This document shows, piece by piece, positions 33,756-43,711 of a stretch of DNA of 64,000 bases. Source of the stretch: CAZWKX01 sp964614095 (GTDB taxonomy: Bacteria; Actinomycetota; Acidimicrobiia; Spongiisociales; UBA11373); the NCBI GenBank assembly GCA_964614095.1, contig CAZTJO010000001.1, forward strand, positions 1 through 64,000, in the 5' to 3' direction. The stretch's first letter is position 1; each line of letters starts with the position of its first letter. The translations under genes were made by a program, and so were the position numbers. Below the pieces are notes generated by a model that did no database searches, was not told where the DNA came from, and saw only the letters and a list, made by a program, of their open reading frames with translations.

Positions 33756-36536
33756 ATGACGTTGCCACCTGCCGATCTGTCGCTGAGGATCCACGCCGAC
33801 GAGGCCGCGTTGCGCGCCGACATCAGGCGCCTGCGCGACATGCTCGGCGGGACGCTCGTCCGCCAAGTCGGGCCCGAGCTGCTCAACCTCGTCGAGGAGG
33901 TGTGGAGTCTCACCAGCGTGCTGCGGGAGCGTCCAGACCCGGAGAAGGCCCGGCGTCTCGACAACATCCTGTCCGACCTCGATCTGGACACCACCATTGA
34001 GCTCGTCCGCGCCTTCACCGCCTTCTTCTATTTGGCCAACGTCGTGGAGCAGGTGCACCGCGTCGATGTGCTCACCGCCCGTTCCAGGCGCACCGCCGGC
34101 TGGCTCGAGGCAACCGTCGATCACATCCTCGAGTCCGGCGTGGGCACCGATGACATCACCGATGTGGTCCGCCGCCTCGAGCTCCGGCCCGTGTTCACCG
34201 CCCACCCCACCGAGGCGGCCCGCTGGTCGATGCTCACCAAGCTGGCCACCATCGCCAATCTCCTGGAGCGCCGTTCCGATCCCCGAGCCACCGACGGCGA
34301 GACCGCCGAGATCGATGCCCGGCTCTCCGAAATCATCGAGCTCATGTGGCAGACCAATGAGCTGCGCCACGCCCGGCCCACCCCACTCGACGAGGCCCGC
34401 AGCGCTATCTACTTCCTCGAGTCGCTCTTCGACGATGTACTGGGCAATCTCTCCGGCCACATCGATGGCCAGATGGCTCGGCTGGGCGTCGAGCTGCCGC
34501 CCGACGCGGCGCCAATCCGCTTCGGCACCTGGGCGGGCGGAGACCGCGACGGCAATCCGTCGGTCACCCCCGAGGTCACCCTCGAGGTCCTCGCCCTCCA
34601 GCACGACCGCGGATTGCAGCGCATCATCACGGCAGTCGATGCGCTGGCCGCCGAGCTGTCCGCCTCGACGGCCGTGGTCGGAGTCTCCGCCGAGCTCGAT
34701 CTGTCGCTCGACGCCGACGCCGCGGCCCTACCCGAGGTCCATTCCCACTTCAAGGGGACCAGGAGCGAAGAGCCGTACCGCCTCAAGTGTGCCTATGTGC
34801 TGGAGCGCCTCCGCAGCACGAGGGATCGTTATGCCAGAGGTGCAAGACACACCCCGGGTTGCGATTATCTCGATCCCGGGCAGCTGCTCGACGACCTCCT
34901 CGTCATGCACGGCTCGTTTGCCGCCAATCGTGGCCGGCTCATCGCCTCCGGCGCCCTGAGCCGTCTCATTCGCCGGGTCGCCGCTTTCGGTTTTGGGCTC
35001 GCCGTCATGGATGTGCGCGAGCACGCCTCACGGCACCACGAGCTGCTCGCCGAACTCTGGGCTCACACCGCCGCAGATGCCGACACCCCCTACGGCGAAT
35101 TCGACCGCGACGAACGCACCCGGCTGCTCTCCGCCGAGCTGAAGAGCCGCCGGCCGCTGGCTCGGCGCACCGTATCGCTCAGCGACGAGGCCGCCGTCAC
35201 CAGTGCCGTCTTCTCGACGGTCGCCGAAGCCATCGAGCGCTACGGAGAGAGAACCATCGAGTCGTACATCATCTCGGAGACGACGGGCGCCGACGACGTG
35301 TTCGCCGCAGTGGTGCTGGCCCACGACTCCGGCCTGATCGATCTGCACACCGGCATCGCCCGAATCGGCTTCGTCCCTCTCTTCGAGACCACCGAGGCGG
35401 TGAGATCCGCCGCCGAGATACTCGAGGCCATGCTCTCCGATCCCTCGTACCGGCGGCTCGTCTCTCTGCGCGGCGATCTGCAAGAGGTCATGCTCGGTTA
35501 TTCGGACTCCAGCAAACACGCCGGCATCACCACGTCGCAGTGGGAGCTGTACCGGGCGGCCCGCGCCATTCGCGACGTCGCCGCCGGCCACGGAGTGCGC
35601 CTGCGCATCTTCCACGGCAGAGGCGGCACCGTCGGCAGGGGGGGCGGGCCCACCAACGAGGCCGTGCTCGCCCAGCCCTTCGGGACCGTCGACTCCACCA
35701 TCAAAGTCACCGAACAGGGAGAGGTGATCTCCGACAAATACGGGCTTCCCGGGCTGGCCCGGCGCAATCTCGAACTCACCCTGGCCGCCACGCTCGAAGC
35801 TTCGCTGCTCCACCGCAATCCCCGCCACGACGAAACCACGCTCGAGCGCTGGTTCGCCGCCATGGATGCCATCTCCAATGCCGCCTACCTTGCCTATCGC
35901 GATCTCATCGAACGCCCCGGCCTCATGGTTTTTTTCCGCTCCTCCACCCCAGTCGAGGAATTGGCGGCCTTCAAGATCGGGTCGCGCCCGGCGCATCGCC
36001 CCGGCCTGAGCGACAAGGGGCTCGAAGGCCTGCGCGCCATCCCCTGGGTCTTCGGATGGACCCAGACACGGCTCATCATCCCCGGCTGGTACGGAGTGGG
36101 CAGCGGCATCACCTCCGCCATCGACGCCGGCTGGGATGAGACCATCGCCGAGATGTACACGAGTTGGCCGTTCTTCCGCACATTTGTTGCCAACGTCGAA
36201 ATGACCCTGGCCAAGGCCGACCTCAACGTTGCCTCCCGCTACGTCGACCTGCTCGTCGACCCTTGCCTCCACTCGTTCTTCGACGACATCCGGCACGAGC
36301 ACGATCGCACGCTGGCCGCCGTGCTCAGACTGACCGGAGAGACGGAGCTGCTCGGTGCCCATCCCACCCTCAAGCGCACCCTCGAAGTCCGCGACTCTTA
36401 CCTCGACCCAATCAGCCTCGTTCAGGTGTCGCTGCTGGCCCGGTGGCGCGGCCCCGGCGCCGGCGATCCTAAACTGGAACGCGCCCTGCTGCTGTCCATC
36501 AACGGCATCGCCACCGGCCTGCGCAACACCGGATAA
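33756..36536 (+). CDS. ppc: phosphoenolpyruvate carboxylase
   Basis: A complete 926-residue PEPC that makes oxaloacetate from PEP and bicarbonate, feeding the citrate cycle and the aspartate/DAP pathway. Seen: FTAHPTEA with catalytic His150, GGDRDGNPSV, VMLGYSDSSKHAG, the mobile loop FHGRGGTVGRGGGPTNEAVLAQP, and the conserved C-terminal INGIATGLRNTG that forms the inhibitor site for aspartate/malate. Nothing is missing. It stands alone on its strand. Confidence 0.97.
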   Translation: MTLPPADLSLRIHADEAALRADIRRLRDMLGGTLVRQVGPELLNLVEEVWSLTSVLRERPDPEKARRLDNILSDLDLDTTIELVRAFTAFFYLANVVEQVHRVDVLTARSRRTAGWLEATVDHILESGVGTDDITDVVRRLELRPVFTAHPTEAARWSMLTKLATIANLLERRSDPRATDGETAEIDARLSEIIELMWQTNELRHARPTPLDEARSAIYFLESLFDDVLGNLSGHIDGQMARLGVELPPDAAPIRFGTWAGGDRDGNPSVTPEVTLEVLALQHDRGLQRIITAVDALAAELSASTAVVGVSAELDLSLDADAAALPEVHSHFKGTRSEEPYRLKCAYVLERLRSTRDRYARGARHTPGCDYLDPGQLLDDLLVMHGSFAANRGRLIASGALSRLIRRVAAFGFGLAVMDVREHASRHHELLAELWAHTAADADTPYGEFDRDERTRLLSAELKSRRPLARRTVSLSDEAAVTSAVFSTVAEAIERYGERTIESYIISETTGADDVFAAVVLAHDSGLIDLHTGIARIGFVPLFETTEAVRSAAEILEAMLSDPSYRRLVSLRGDLQEVMLGYSDSSKHAGITTSQWELYRAARAIRDVAAGHGVRLRIFHGRGGTVGRGGGPTNEAVLAQPFGTVDSTIKVTEQGEVISDKYGLPGLARRNLELTLAATLEASLLHRNPRHDETTLERWFAAMDAISNAAYLAYRDLIERPGLMVFFRSSTPVEELAAFKIGSRPAHRPGLSDKGLEGLRAIPWVFGWTQTRLIIPGWYGVGSGITSAIDAGWDETIAEMYTSWPFFRTFVANVEMTLAKADLNVASRYVDLLVDPCLHSFFDDIRHEHDRTLAAVLRLTGETELLGAHPTLKRTLEVRDSYLDPISLVQVSLLARWRGPGAGDPKLERALLLSINGIATGLRNTG

Positions 36537-36569
36537 GCCCGGCCCGGCCGGTCGTGAACCGGCGCCGGA

Positions 36570-37229
36570 TCAGTTCAACAGACCGAGCAGAGCGCCCGGA
36601 TCCAGCACATCGACGGGGCCGGCGCCGGCCGCAAGCAAACGTGCCGCCTCGGCAGGATCGCGCACCACCCCCACCACCGACATACCAGCGGCATGCGCCG
36701 ACTCGGCACCAAGCCCGGTGTCCTCAACGGCCACACACTCCCCGGCAGGAACACCGAGGCGCTGAGCGGCAAGCAGGTAGACATCGGGGGCAGGTTTGCC
36801 GCGTTGCACCTCATCGCCCGCCGCCGTGGCGGCAAAGTGGCCGATCAGTCCGCTACGGCTCAACGTCAGGTCGAGCCGCTCCCGAGGGCTGGACGAGGCA
36901 ACACCGATGGGAACTCCCGCGGCGGAAAGAGCGGCAACGGCATCGGCTGCGTCGGCAAACGGGTCCAGCCCGGCATCAAATGAAGCAGCCAGCGCCTCGA
37001 GCAGTTCCGGCCACAGGTCGGCGGCGGCCGGCAGAGTGATGTTCGGATCTGTGGCGGCGAGGTGCGCGTACGTCGGCCCGTACCCAAGGCCGGTGCACGC
37101 CTCCACATCGGAGCGCACGGCGCAGTGACCTCGACCGCCCAGGACGTTCAGCCAGGCCGCAATCGAGTGGGGCTCGGAGTCGACCAGCACCCCATCACAG
37201 TCGAAGACCACGGCACGCAGCGGGCTCAT
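36570..37229 (-). CDS. HAD-superfamily hydrolase (beta-phosphoglucomutase-like)
   Basis: A 219-residue HAD protein: motif I VFDCDGVLVDSEP, motif II VASSSPRE, a Lys in GKPAPDVYL (motif III) and motif IV VEDTGLGAESAHAAG, with the helical cap typical of subfamily I phosphatases/phosphoglucomutases. Substrate unknown. It starts 17 bp after gatB on the same strand and is probably the last gene of the gatCAB transcript. Confidence 0.85.
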   Translation of the reverse strand: MSPLRAVVFDCDGVLVDSEPHSIAAWLNVLGGRGHCAVRSDVEACTGLGYGPTYAHLAATDPNITLPAAADLWPELLEALAASFDAGLDPFADAADAVAALSAAGVPIGVASSSPRERLDLTLSRSGLIGHFAATAAGDEVQRGKPAPDVYLLAAQRLGVPAGECVAVEDTGLGAESAHAAGMSVVGVVRDPAEAARLLAAGAGPVDVLDPGALLGLLN

Positions 37230-37245
37230 CGCCCGGTTGGCCCGT

Positions 37246-38691
37246 TCACCCCGAGGCCCGCTCCTGAATGATCTCGCGCACCTTTTGCGGGTCGGCCTTG
37301 CCGCCCGTCGCCCCCATCACCCGGCCCATCAGGAACCCAACGATCTTCTGGTCCCCCCGGCGCAAACGATCGAGCGTCTCCGGATCGGCGGCGATGGCCT
37401 CGTCGACGGCAGCCTCGAGCGCCGACGCGTCGGAGATCTGCTTCAGGTCTCGCTTCTCGGCGACCTGACGCGGAGTGCCTTCTCCGTCGAGGACTCCGGT
37501 CAGCACGTCCTTGGCTGCCGTGGACGACAGTTCGCCCCCTTTCACCATCGCATGCAGCTCGGCGAGATGGCCCCCGACTAAAGGTGAATCGCCCAACGCC
37601 ATATGGGCGCGGCGCAGGTGAGCGGTGACCTCGCCGGTCAGCCAATTAGCCGCAGCCTTGGCATCGGCTCCGGCGGCCACGGCGGCGTCGAACGTGTCGC
37701 CATAATTCTCACCCTCGGCGACGAGCCGGGCGGAGCGGTTGTCGAGGCCGAGATCTAAATAGCGGGACCGCCGCTGTGCCGGCAGCTCGGGAAGTGATGC
37801 CCGGATACGCTCCTGGGCCTCCGCAGAAATGGCCAGTGGAACCAGATCCGGCTCGGGGAAGTAGCGGTAATCGGAGGACTCCTCTTTGCTTCGTCCCGGC
37901 TCGGTGCGCTCCGCCCGCTCGTCCCAGTGCCGTGTCTCCTGTGCGATCCGGCCCCCCGATTCCAGGATGCCCACCTGCCGCTCCAGCTCGAAGTCGAGCG
38001 TGCGCTGCAACGAACGCAGCGAATTCAGGTTCTTCACCTCCACCTTGGTACCCAGGGCGGTGCTCCCTTCGGGACGCACCGAGACGTTCGTGTCGAGGCG
38101 AACGCTGCCCTCCTCGAGGCGGGCGTCGGAGATGCCCAGCGCCAGGATGATGGCCAGGAGCTCGTGGGCGTAGGCCCGCGCCTCCTCGGGACTGCGGATG
38201 TCCGGCTCGCTGACCACCTCCATGAGGGGAATGCCGGAACGATTGAAGTCGAGGAGTGCAGCCTCGGCGGCATGAATGCGCCCGCTCTCGCCCAAATGGG
38301 TGCTCTTGCCGGTGTCCTCCTCGAGGTGCACCCGGGTGATGCCGATGCGGCGCGCTCCGGCCTCCGTCTCGATGTCGAGGTGCCCGCCGATGCACAGTGG
38401 CAGGTCGAACTGTGAGATCTGGTAGTTCTTGGGCAGATCGGCGTAGAAGTAGTTCTTGCGGTGGAACAGCGAGCGCTCCGCTACCCGGCAGCCGAGAGCG
38501 AGGCCGAGCGCCACCGTCCACTCGATGGCGCGCTCGTTGGGCACCGGAAGGGCTCCGGGCAGGCCCAGGCAGACCGGGCAGACGTTCGTGTTGGGCTCGG
38601 CGCCGAAGTCGACCGGACAACCGCAAAACATCTTTGAGGCCGTCTTGAGCTCGACGTGAGTCTCGATGCCGATAACCGTCTCGTAGCTCAT
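37246..38691 (-). CDS. gatB: Asp-tRNA(Asn)/Glu-tRNA(Gln) amidotransferase subunit B
   Basis: A 481-residue GatB: IGIETHVELKT, the zinc-site FCGCP with CPVCLGLPGALP, HRKNYFYADLPKNYQISQFD, and a C-terminal YqeY-like tRNA-binding domain ending ATGGKADPQKVREII. It binds the misacylated tRNA and phosphorylates the acyl group. The ATG 38691 overlaps the gatA stop (ATGA); the open frame upstream lies inside gatA and is not used. Confidence 0.97.
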   Translation of the reverse strand: MSYETVIGIETHVELKTASKMFCGCPVDFGAEPNTNVCPVCLGLPGALPVPNERAIEWTVALGLALGCRVAERSLFHRKNYFYADLPKNYQISQFDLPLCIGGHLDIETEAGARRIGITRVHLEEDTGKSTHLGESGRIHAAEAALLDFNRSGIPLMEVVSEPDIRSPEEARAYAHELLAIILALGISDARLEEGSVRLDTNVSVRPEGSTALGTKVEVKNLNSLRSLQRTLDFELERQVGILESGGRIAQETRHWDERAERTEPGRSKEESSDYRYFPEPDLVPLAISAEAQERIRASLPELPAQRRSRYLDLGLDNRSARLVAEGENYGDTFDAAVAAGADAKAAANWLTGEVTAHLRRAHMALGDSPLVGGHLAELHAMVKGGELSSTAAKDVLTGVLDGEGTPRQVAEKRDLKQISDASALEAAVDEAIAADPETLDRLRRGDQKIVGFLMGRVMGATGGKADPQKVREIIQERASG

Positions 38692-40163
38692 GCCCCAGCC
38701 TCCCCCGCCGTCAGCCCGGGCCGTGCCTCGAAGTTCGCCAGGTCTTCGACGGCCCGGGCCACCCGGAACAGAACCGGCTCGCCGAGAGCCGGGGCCAGTA
38801 TCTGAAAGCCAATCGGGAGGCCCTGCCCATCGAGACCGACCGGCACCGAAATAGCAGGATCGCCCGCCAGATTCGAGGGGATCGTGCACACGTCGCTCAG
38901 GTACATCGACAACGGGTCTTCGGTGCGGTCCCCGATACAAAAGGCGGTAGTCGGGCTTGTCGGACTCACCAGCACGTCGGCCTCGGCGTAGGCCTGCTCA
39001 AAATCCCTGATGACCAAGGTGCGAACCTTCTGCGCCTGGCCGTAGAAGGCGTCGTAGTAGCCGGCGGAGAGGGCATAAGTTCCCAGCAGCACCCGGCGCG
39101 TCACCTCGGGCCCAAAACCGCGGCGGCGGGTGGCCGCCATCATCTGCTCGACGTTGTCGCCGTCGACGCGCAACCCGTAACGAACGCCGTCGAAGCGGGC
39201 GAGGTTCGCCGAACACTCGGCGGGGGCAATGAGGTAATAGGCGCTCAGGGCGTGCTCCACGGAAGGCAAGGACAGCGTTTTAATCTCGGCGCCGGCGCCG
39301 GACAGCAGCTCGACCGTGCGCTCGAACGCAGCCAGCACATCGGGTTCCATACCCTCCCCGGCCAGCTCCCCGATGACACCGATACGAAGCCCATCAACGC
39401 CGCTCTCGAGATCGGCACGAACCTGGGGCACATCGCCGCGGTAGCTGGTGGCATCGCTGGGATCGTGACCGGCGATCGTTTCGAACAGCGTCACCGCGTC
39501 ATCGACGGTGCGGGCGAAGGGGCCGATCTGGTCCAGAGATGAGGCAAAAGCGATAAGCCCGTACCGGCTCACCAGCCCGTAGGTCGGCTTCATGCCCACC
39601 ACGCCACACAGCGAGGCCGGCTGGCGGATCGATCCGCCGGTGTCCGATCCGAGCGCGCCCAGAGCCGAGCCGGCGGCCACCGCCGCCGCCGAGCCCCCGG
39701 AGGAGCCCCCCGGCACCCGGTTCGTATCCCAAGGATTGTGGGTGACCTTGAAGCTGGAGTTCTCGGTCGACGAGCCCATGGCGAACTCGTCCAGATTCGT
39801 CTTGCCCACAATGACGGCACCACCGGCCCGGAGCCGCTCGACAACGGTGGCATCGTAGGGAGGGCGATAGCCGGCCAGGATCTGCGAGCCGGCCGTCGTC
39901 TCCACCCCCCGGGTCACCATGTTGTCCTTGACGGCCAGGGGGATACCCTGAAGCGGCCCCAGATCGGTGCCGGCGGCAAAGGCCTCGTCGGCCGCCGCCG
40001 CCGCAGAATCGGCTCCCGTCTCATCCATGGCCAGAAACGCGTCGACGATCGGCTCCGTCTCGGCAATCCGCCGGCGCACTGCGTCGAGCAGTCCGGCTGC
40101 GCTCAGATCGCCCGAGCGCAGCACCGCCCCCGCCGCGGCGATGGTCAGGTCGGCGGCGCTCAC
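38688..40163 (-). CDS. gatA: Asp-tRNA(Asn)/Glu-tRNA(Gln) amidotransferase subunit A
   Basis: A 491-residue amidase-signature protein that releases ammonia from glutamine for GatB. The Ser-cisSer-Lys triad is visible in LAVKDNM, GGSSGGSAAAVAAG and SDTGGSIRQPASLCG. The C-terminus (PVGLDGQGLPIGFQILAP) is standard. Overlaps gatC and gatB by 4 nt each, so expression of the complex is coupled. Confidence 0.97.
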   Translation of the reverse strand: MSAADLTIAAAGAVLRSGDLSAAGLLDAVRRRIAETEPIVDAFLAMDETGADSAAAAADEAFAAGTDLGPLQGIPLAVKDNMVTRGVETTAGSQILAGYRPPYDATVVERLRAGGAVIVGKTNLDEFAMGSSTENSSFKVTHNPWDTNRVPGGSSGGSAAAVAAGSALGALGSDTGGSIRQPASLCGVVGMKPTYGLVSRYGLIAFASSLDQIGPFARTVDDAVTLFETIAGHDPSDATSYRGDVPQVRADLESGVDGLRIGVIGELAGEGMEPDVLAAFERTVELLSGAGAEIKTLSLPSVEHALSAYYLIAPAECSANLARFDGVRYGLRVDGDNVEQMMAATRRRGFGPEVTRRVLLGTYALSAGYYDAFYGQAQKVRTLVIRDFEQAYAEADVLVSPTSPTTAFCIGDRTEDPLSMYLSDVCTIPSNLAGDPAISVPVGLDGQGLPIGFQILAPALGEPVLFRVARAVEDLANFEARPGLTAGEAGA

Positions 40164-40450
40164 GACTCCTCCAGAAAAGGCGGCGCCCGGAAATACCCGC
40201 CGTGGCGCATCGGAGCCGCATCCAGCACTTCGTCCCTATCGAGGGTCTCCTCCACCTCGTCGGGACGAAAAGCGTTGACCATGGGCAGGGAATGGGCGCT
40301 GGGCGGCACCGCCTCGGTGTCGAGGGCCTGCACCCGCGCCGCGTGCTCGAGGATGTCGCCGAGCTGGGCCTGGTAGCGCTCCAGTTCGTCCTTGCTGAGC
40401 CCCACTCGGGCCAATCGGGCCACCTTGGCGATGTCTAGATCAATCGGCAC
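40160..40450 (-). CDS. gatC: Asp-tRNA(Asn)/Glu-tRNA(Gln) amidotransferase subunit C
   Basis: A 96-residue GatC: N-terminal VARLARVGLSKDELERYQAQL, the loop PMVNAFRPDEV and the C-terminal GGYFRAPPFLEE that wraps GatA. First gene of gatCAB. The GTG start is 8 nt after TACCAT (40459-40464). It diverges from the surface-protein gene 40 bp away. Confidence 0.93.
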   Translation of the reverse strand: MPIDLDIAKVARLARVGLSKDELERYQAQLGDILEHAARVQALDTEAVPPSAHSLPMVNAFRPDEVEETLDRDEVLDAAPMRHGGYFRAPPFLEES

Positions 40451-40489
40451 GGCGAAACATGGTACCGCCGGTGGCTCAGGTGGTGACTA

Positions 40490-42988
40490 GTGCCGGCCGA
40501 TAGAGACAGCAAGAACCGGGACGGAGGTACCCCGATAACTGCCCCGGGAGTTGGAACGCGCAGCAGACGGCGCTTGAGCGGCGTCGTCCTTGTCGCGCTC
40601 GCCCTCATGGGTGTATCGACGGTGGTGTCGGCCACCACGCCCACGGTGAACACCATACGCGGAGACATCGCCAGCGACGACGCCCTCGTCGTCTTCTACG
40701 ACTACTCGAGCGCGGCCAACGCGGTGTGGACCACCCAAGCCGAGTTCAGCGCAGGCACCATCATCGACCTCGACGCCACCACGCAGCCCAACAGCCTCGT
40801 ACTCGCATTCGGCGGCGGCGGCTCGACGGCGCCGTGGTGGAATCCCAGCTGGACGGGGCGCACCTGCTACTCGATAGACCACACCGCCGCCGGGGCATCG
40901 AGCGTGACCGAGTATCCCCTTCGAGTGAGGATCGACACCGCCTCACTCATCGCCGCCGGGGAGATGCAGCCCGACGGCGACGACCTGCGGGCCATCGCCT
41001 CGGACGCGTCCACCCTGCTGCCCATTTGGCTCGAAGGCCCCATCAACGATTCGGCCACCTCCATATGGGTTCAGGTCGACGCCATCCCCGCCGGAGGCAC
41101 CACCTCTTTCTGCGTCTACTGGGGCAACCCGGCGGCGGGCTCGGCGTCGGATGCCGAGGCGGTCTTCTCCTACTCGTCCTTCAAACCGCTCTACTACGCC
41201 GTCTCCGACCGCTATGACACCGTCGGCGCCGACATATACGTGGTCAGCCTGGTGGACGGCAACCGGGCAACCAATGGGATCCGTACCTCGGGCAACCTCA
41301 ACGCGGGCCGCTCGTACCGATTCCGCGCTCGTGACAACTCTTCGACAACGGTGATCAGCGCCCGGGGACCGCTGGCAACACGGGGCGACGGCGACGGCTT
41401 CGACGCCCTCGTGCCCATCTCCTTCGCCGGAACCCAGTTCGTCTACCCCACCGAACGGCTCACCCAGACGATCTCCATGTACGCCCCCTTCGTCACCGCT
41501 ACCGTCAACGTGTACAACGGAACCACTCCGGTAGCGGGCTCCCCCTTCACCATTCCGGTGGGCACACCGGTGACCGTCACCGCCGATGTCACCGGGTCGC
41601 GTACCGGCATCGTCGAGTCCAACGTGCCCATCCTGCTCACCTACGTCACCAGCAGCGGTGGGGATGCCTACGCGGTACCTCCCGTCAGCAGCGACGATCT
41701 CTACGGGATCCGCAGCCGCGACGCCATGCTCGGCATGGTCGCCAGCACATCGGGCACGATCCAGTTTTCCGATGGCACCACCCAAGCGTTCGGCGGCACG
41801 CGGGGCAGCCGCCTGACCAGCACCAACAACGGCGGCACCAGTGGCGGCGGACCCGGGGACGGCATGCGCATCATCGCCGATCAGCCCCTCGGAGCGATTC
41901 AGCAACGTGACCTCGACGGCTACGAGAGCACCCACTTCACCCCCGAGAGCGAGCTGGGCAACGATTACTACCTGCCCACTGACGCCGACTACATCGCCAT
42001 CGTCTGCCCCCAGCCGGGCACGGTGGTTCGTCTCGATCGACCTGGCGGCGGAGATGTCAACGTCACCTGTGCCGGACCCCCTGGGGGTCCCGGCTGGGTG
42101 ACGGACAGCAGCGGCTGGCCCGATCGCACCCGCATCTATTCACTCGGCGGCGAGCCCTTCCACGTCTACTACGAGGACGCCAACGATCAGGACGAGACCA
42201 ACCTGCACAGCCTCAAGCAGGGCCGCCAATACACCTGGCCGGAGCCGGTGGTGACACCCGGCGGAGGCGGATACGTGCCCATAGGAACCTGGGAGAGCCC
42301 CACCTACGACACCGGCGGCTCCGGGGTGTACGGGACCATCTCCTGGCTCGGCAGCCTTCCGGCTAGCAGCTCGATCCGTTTCCAAGTGGCCACCGACAAC
42401 GTTGATCCACCCGCCCTGTTTGTGGGCCCCGACGGCACTCCAATCACCTGGTTCACCTCGACACCGACCGAGCTGGCGTTCATCCACGACGGGGACCGCT
42501 ACCTCCGGGTGCGGGCCGAGCTGGCCACGACCGACCCGGCTGTGACTCCCCAGCTCGACGAGATCGTGGTAGGAACCAATCTCATTCCGTTCAACCACAT
42601 GGTCGGTGCGGCCGACACCATCACCGTGAGTGGGACGGCTGGATCAACGTCACGGCACTACCTGGCACGGGTGAAGACGACCGCGCCGCTGCTGGCCGGC
42701 AGTACGGCCACCCTGGAGCTGACCAGCGCTTTGGGGCTGCCCAACATCAGCCTCGCCGACGTCTCCCTGGGCGCATCGCTGCAGGTATCCATCGTCGGTG
42801 GCGTCATCATGCAGTCCATCGGTCCCCCACTCGGCTTCGACGCCGCCTCTCACCATTCCGTCATCCTCGATGAGCAGATGACCGGCCCCGGGCTCGGCGC
42901 CACGCTGGACCTGCGCTGGCAGGCCAACGTCGCCGGCCTCGGCAGCCCGCTGGTCGAGCACGACCTCGAGGTGGTGATCCTGCCTTGA
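40490..42988 (+). CDS. large secreted protein with DUF2341-like domain, function unknown
   Basis: An 832-residue exported protein. A positively charged RSRRRL leads into a hydrophobic signal ending near Ala48; no lipobox and no LPxTG or C-terminal membrane anchor. At about 116-230 WWNPSWTGRTCYSID and FCVYWGNPAAGSAS resemble DUF2341 modules of envelope proteins. The rest is Ser/Thr/Gly-rich beta-strand sequence, including two RGD-free YxxDxxG segments and aromatic-rich strands to the C-terminus. It is the first gene of a three-gene set and its TGA overlaps the next TTG start. GTG 40490 is the first start after an in-frame stop; the real start could be further in. Confidence 0.7.
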   Translation: MPADRDSKNRDGGTPITAPGVGTRSRRRLSGVVLVALALMGVSTVVSATTPTVNTIRGDIASDDALVVFYDYSSAANAVWTTQAEFSAGTIIDLDATTQPNSLVLAFGGGGSTAPWWNPSWTGRTCYSIDHTAAGASSVTEYPLRVRIDTASLIAAGEMQPDGDDLRAIASDASTLLPIWLEGPINDSATSIWVQVDAIPAGGTTSFCVYWGNPAAGSASDAEAVFSYSSFKPLYYAVSDRYDTVGADIYVVSLVDGNRATNGIRTSGNLNAGRSYRFRARDNSSTTVISARGPLATRGDGDGFDALVPISFAGTQFVYPTERLTQTISMYAPFVTATVNVYNGTTPVAGSPFTIPVGTPVTVTADVTGSRTGIVESNVPILLTYVTSSGGDAYAVPPVSSDDLYGIRSRDAMLGMVASTSGTIQFSDGTTQAFGGTRGSRLTSTNNGGTSGGGPGDGMRIIADQPLGAIQQRDLDGYESTHFTPESELGNDYYLPTDADYIAIVCPQPGTVVRLDRPGGGDVNVTCAGPPGGPGWVTDSSGWPDRTRIYSLGGEPFHVYYEDANDQDETNLHSLKQGRQYTWPEPVVTPGGGGYVPIGTWESPTYDTGGSGVYGTISWLGSLPASSSIRFQVATDNVDPPALFVGPDGTPITWFTSTPTELAFIHDGDRYLRVRAELATTDPAVTPQLDEIVVGTNLIPFNHMVGAADTITVSGTAGSTSRHYLARVKTTAPLLAGSTATLELTSALGLPNISLADVSLGASLQVSIVGGVIMQSIGPPLGFDAASHHSVILDEQMTGPGLGATLDLRWQANVAGLGSPLVEHDLEVVILP

Positions 42989-43680
42989 ACGAGCGCGATT
43001 ACTACGTGATGGTCAAGGCGGCGGTCACCGCCACCTTCATCGTGCTCGCCGTCAAGCTGAGCACCGTCTTCGCCGTGGCCAACATCGAGGACGCCACCCT
43101 CCAGCTCCGCTCCTACCTGGGCTTCTTCCCCAACATCGTCGTCGTGGCGGAACGGCCCACCTTCGTCAAGGTGGTGACCTACTCGACGGCGGCGATGGCC
43201 GTGGCCAGCGCGCTGCGTTTTGTGCTGCCGGGACTGCGCGGCGGATACGACACCGACATCGTACAGGGGCGGCTCGTCGGCCTTGTCGTCTCCGTGGAGA
43301 CGGCGGTCTTTGAGATCACCCGACACTTTCTCGCCGGTCCCGTCGTCACCTGGGGCGGTGTGATCGTCACCACCGCCGCGGTGATCATCGGAACCGTGCT
43401 CGCCTCCTTGGCCCTGCGCCGCTCTCCTTCGCTCATCCTGGCCAAGGTGGCGAAACGCCACGCCGAGAGCGACGACTCCACTTCACCATGGGACAGCCTC
43501 AACCCGGCTCACGTGCCGAAGAGCGACGCCGATTTTCACCGGGCGCTCGAGCACCTCATCGTAGAGCCGTCCGCCATGCTCCTCGACAACGATGAAGAGC
43601 TCGAAGATGTGACTAGTTCCTCCGGTGAAAATGAAATGAGCACCGGGTGGGCTTCACATCCAGACCCCTGGGGCCGATAG
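42985..43680 (+). CDS. integral membrane protein of unknown function
   Basis: A 231-residue protein with about four hydrophobic segments (roughly 8-30, 62-84, 97-117, 121-145) followed by an 85-residue acidic Ser-rich cytoplasmic-type tail (DDSTSPWD, DNDEELED). No family recognised. TTG 42985 overlaps the preceding TGA (TTGA), so it is translationally coupled to the secreted protein and may be its exporter partner or anchor. Confidence 0.7.
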   Translation: MNERDYYVMVKAAVTATFIVLAVKLSTVFAVANIEDATLQLRSYLGFFPNIVVVAERPTFVKVVTYSTAAMAVASALRFVLPGLRGGYDTDIVQGRLVGLVVSVETAVFEITRHFLAGPVVTWGGVIVTTAAVIIGTVLASLALRRSPSLILAKVAKRHAESDDSTSPWDSLNPAHVPKSDADFHRALEHLIVEPSAMLLDNDEELEDVTSSSGENEMSTGWASHPDPWGR

Positions 43681-43711
43681 GACGCACGACGCGCCGAACG
43701 AGGAGTAGAGA

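Noticed and set aside
35028..36362. 444-codon open frame opposite ppc
   Set aside because: Antisense shadow of phosphoenolpyruvate carboxylase, Gly/Val/His-biased.
38692..38940. N-terminal extension of gatB
   Set aside because: It overlaps gatA and precedes the conserved GatB start MSYETVIGIETHVELK, which has the usual ATGA coupling.
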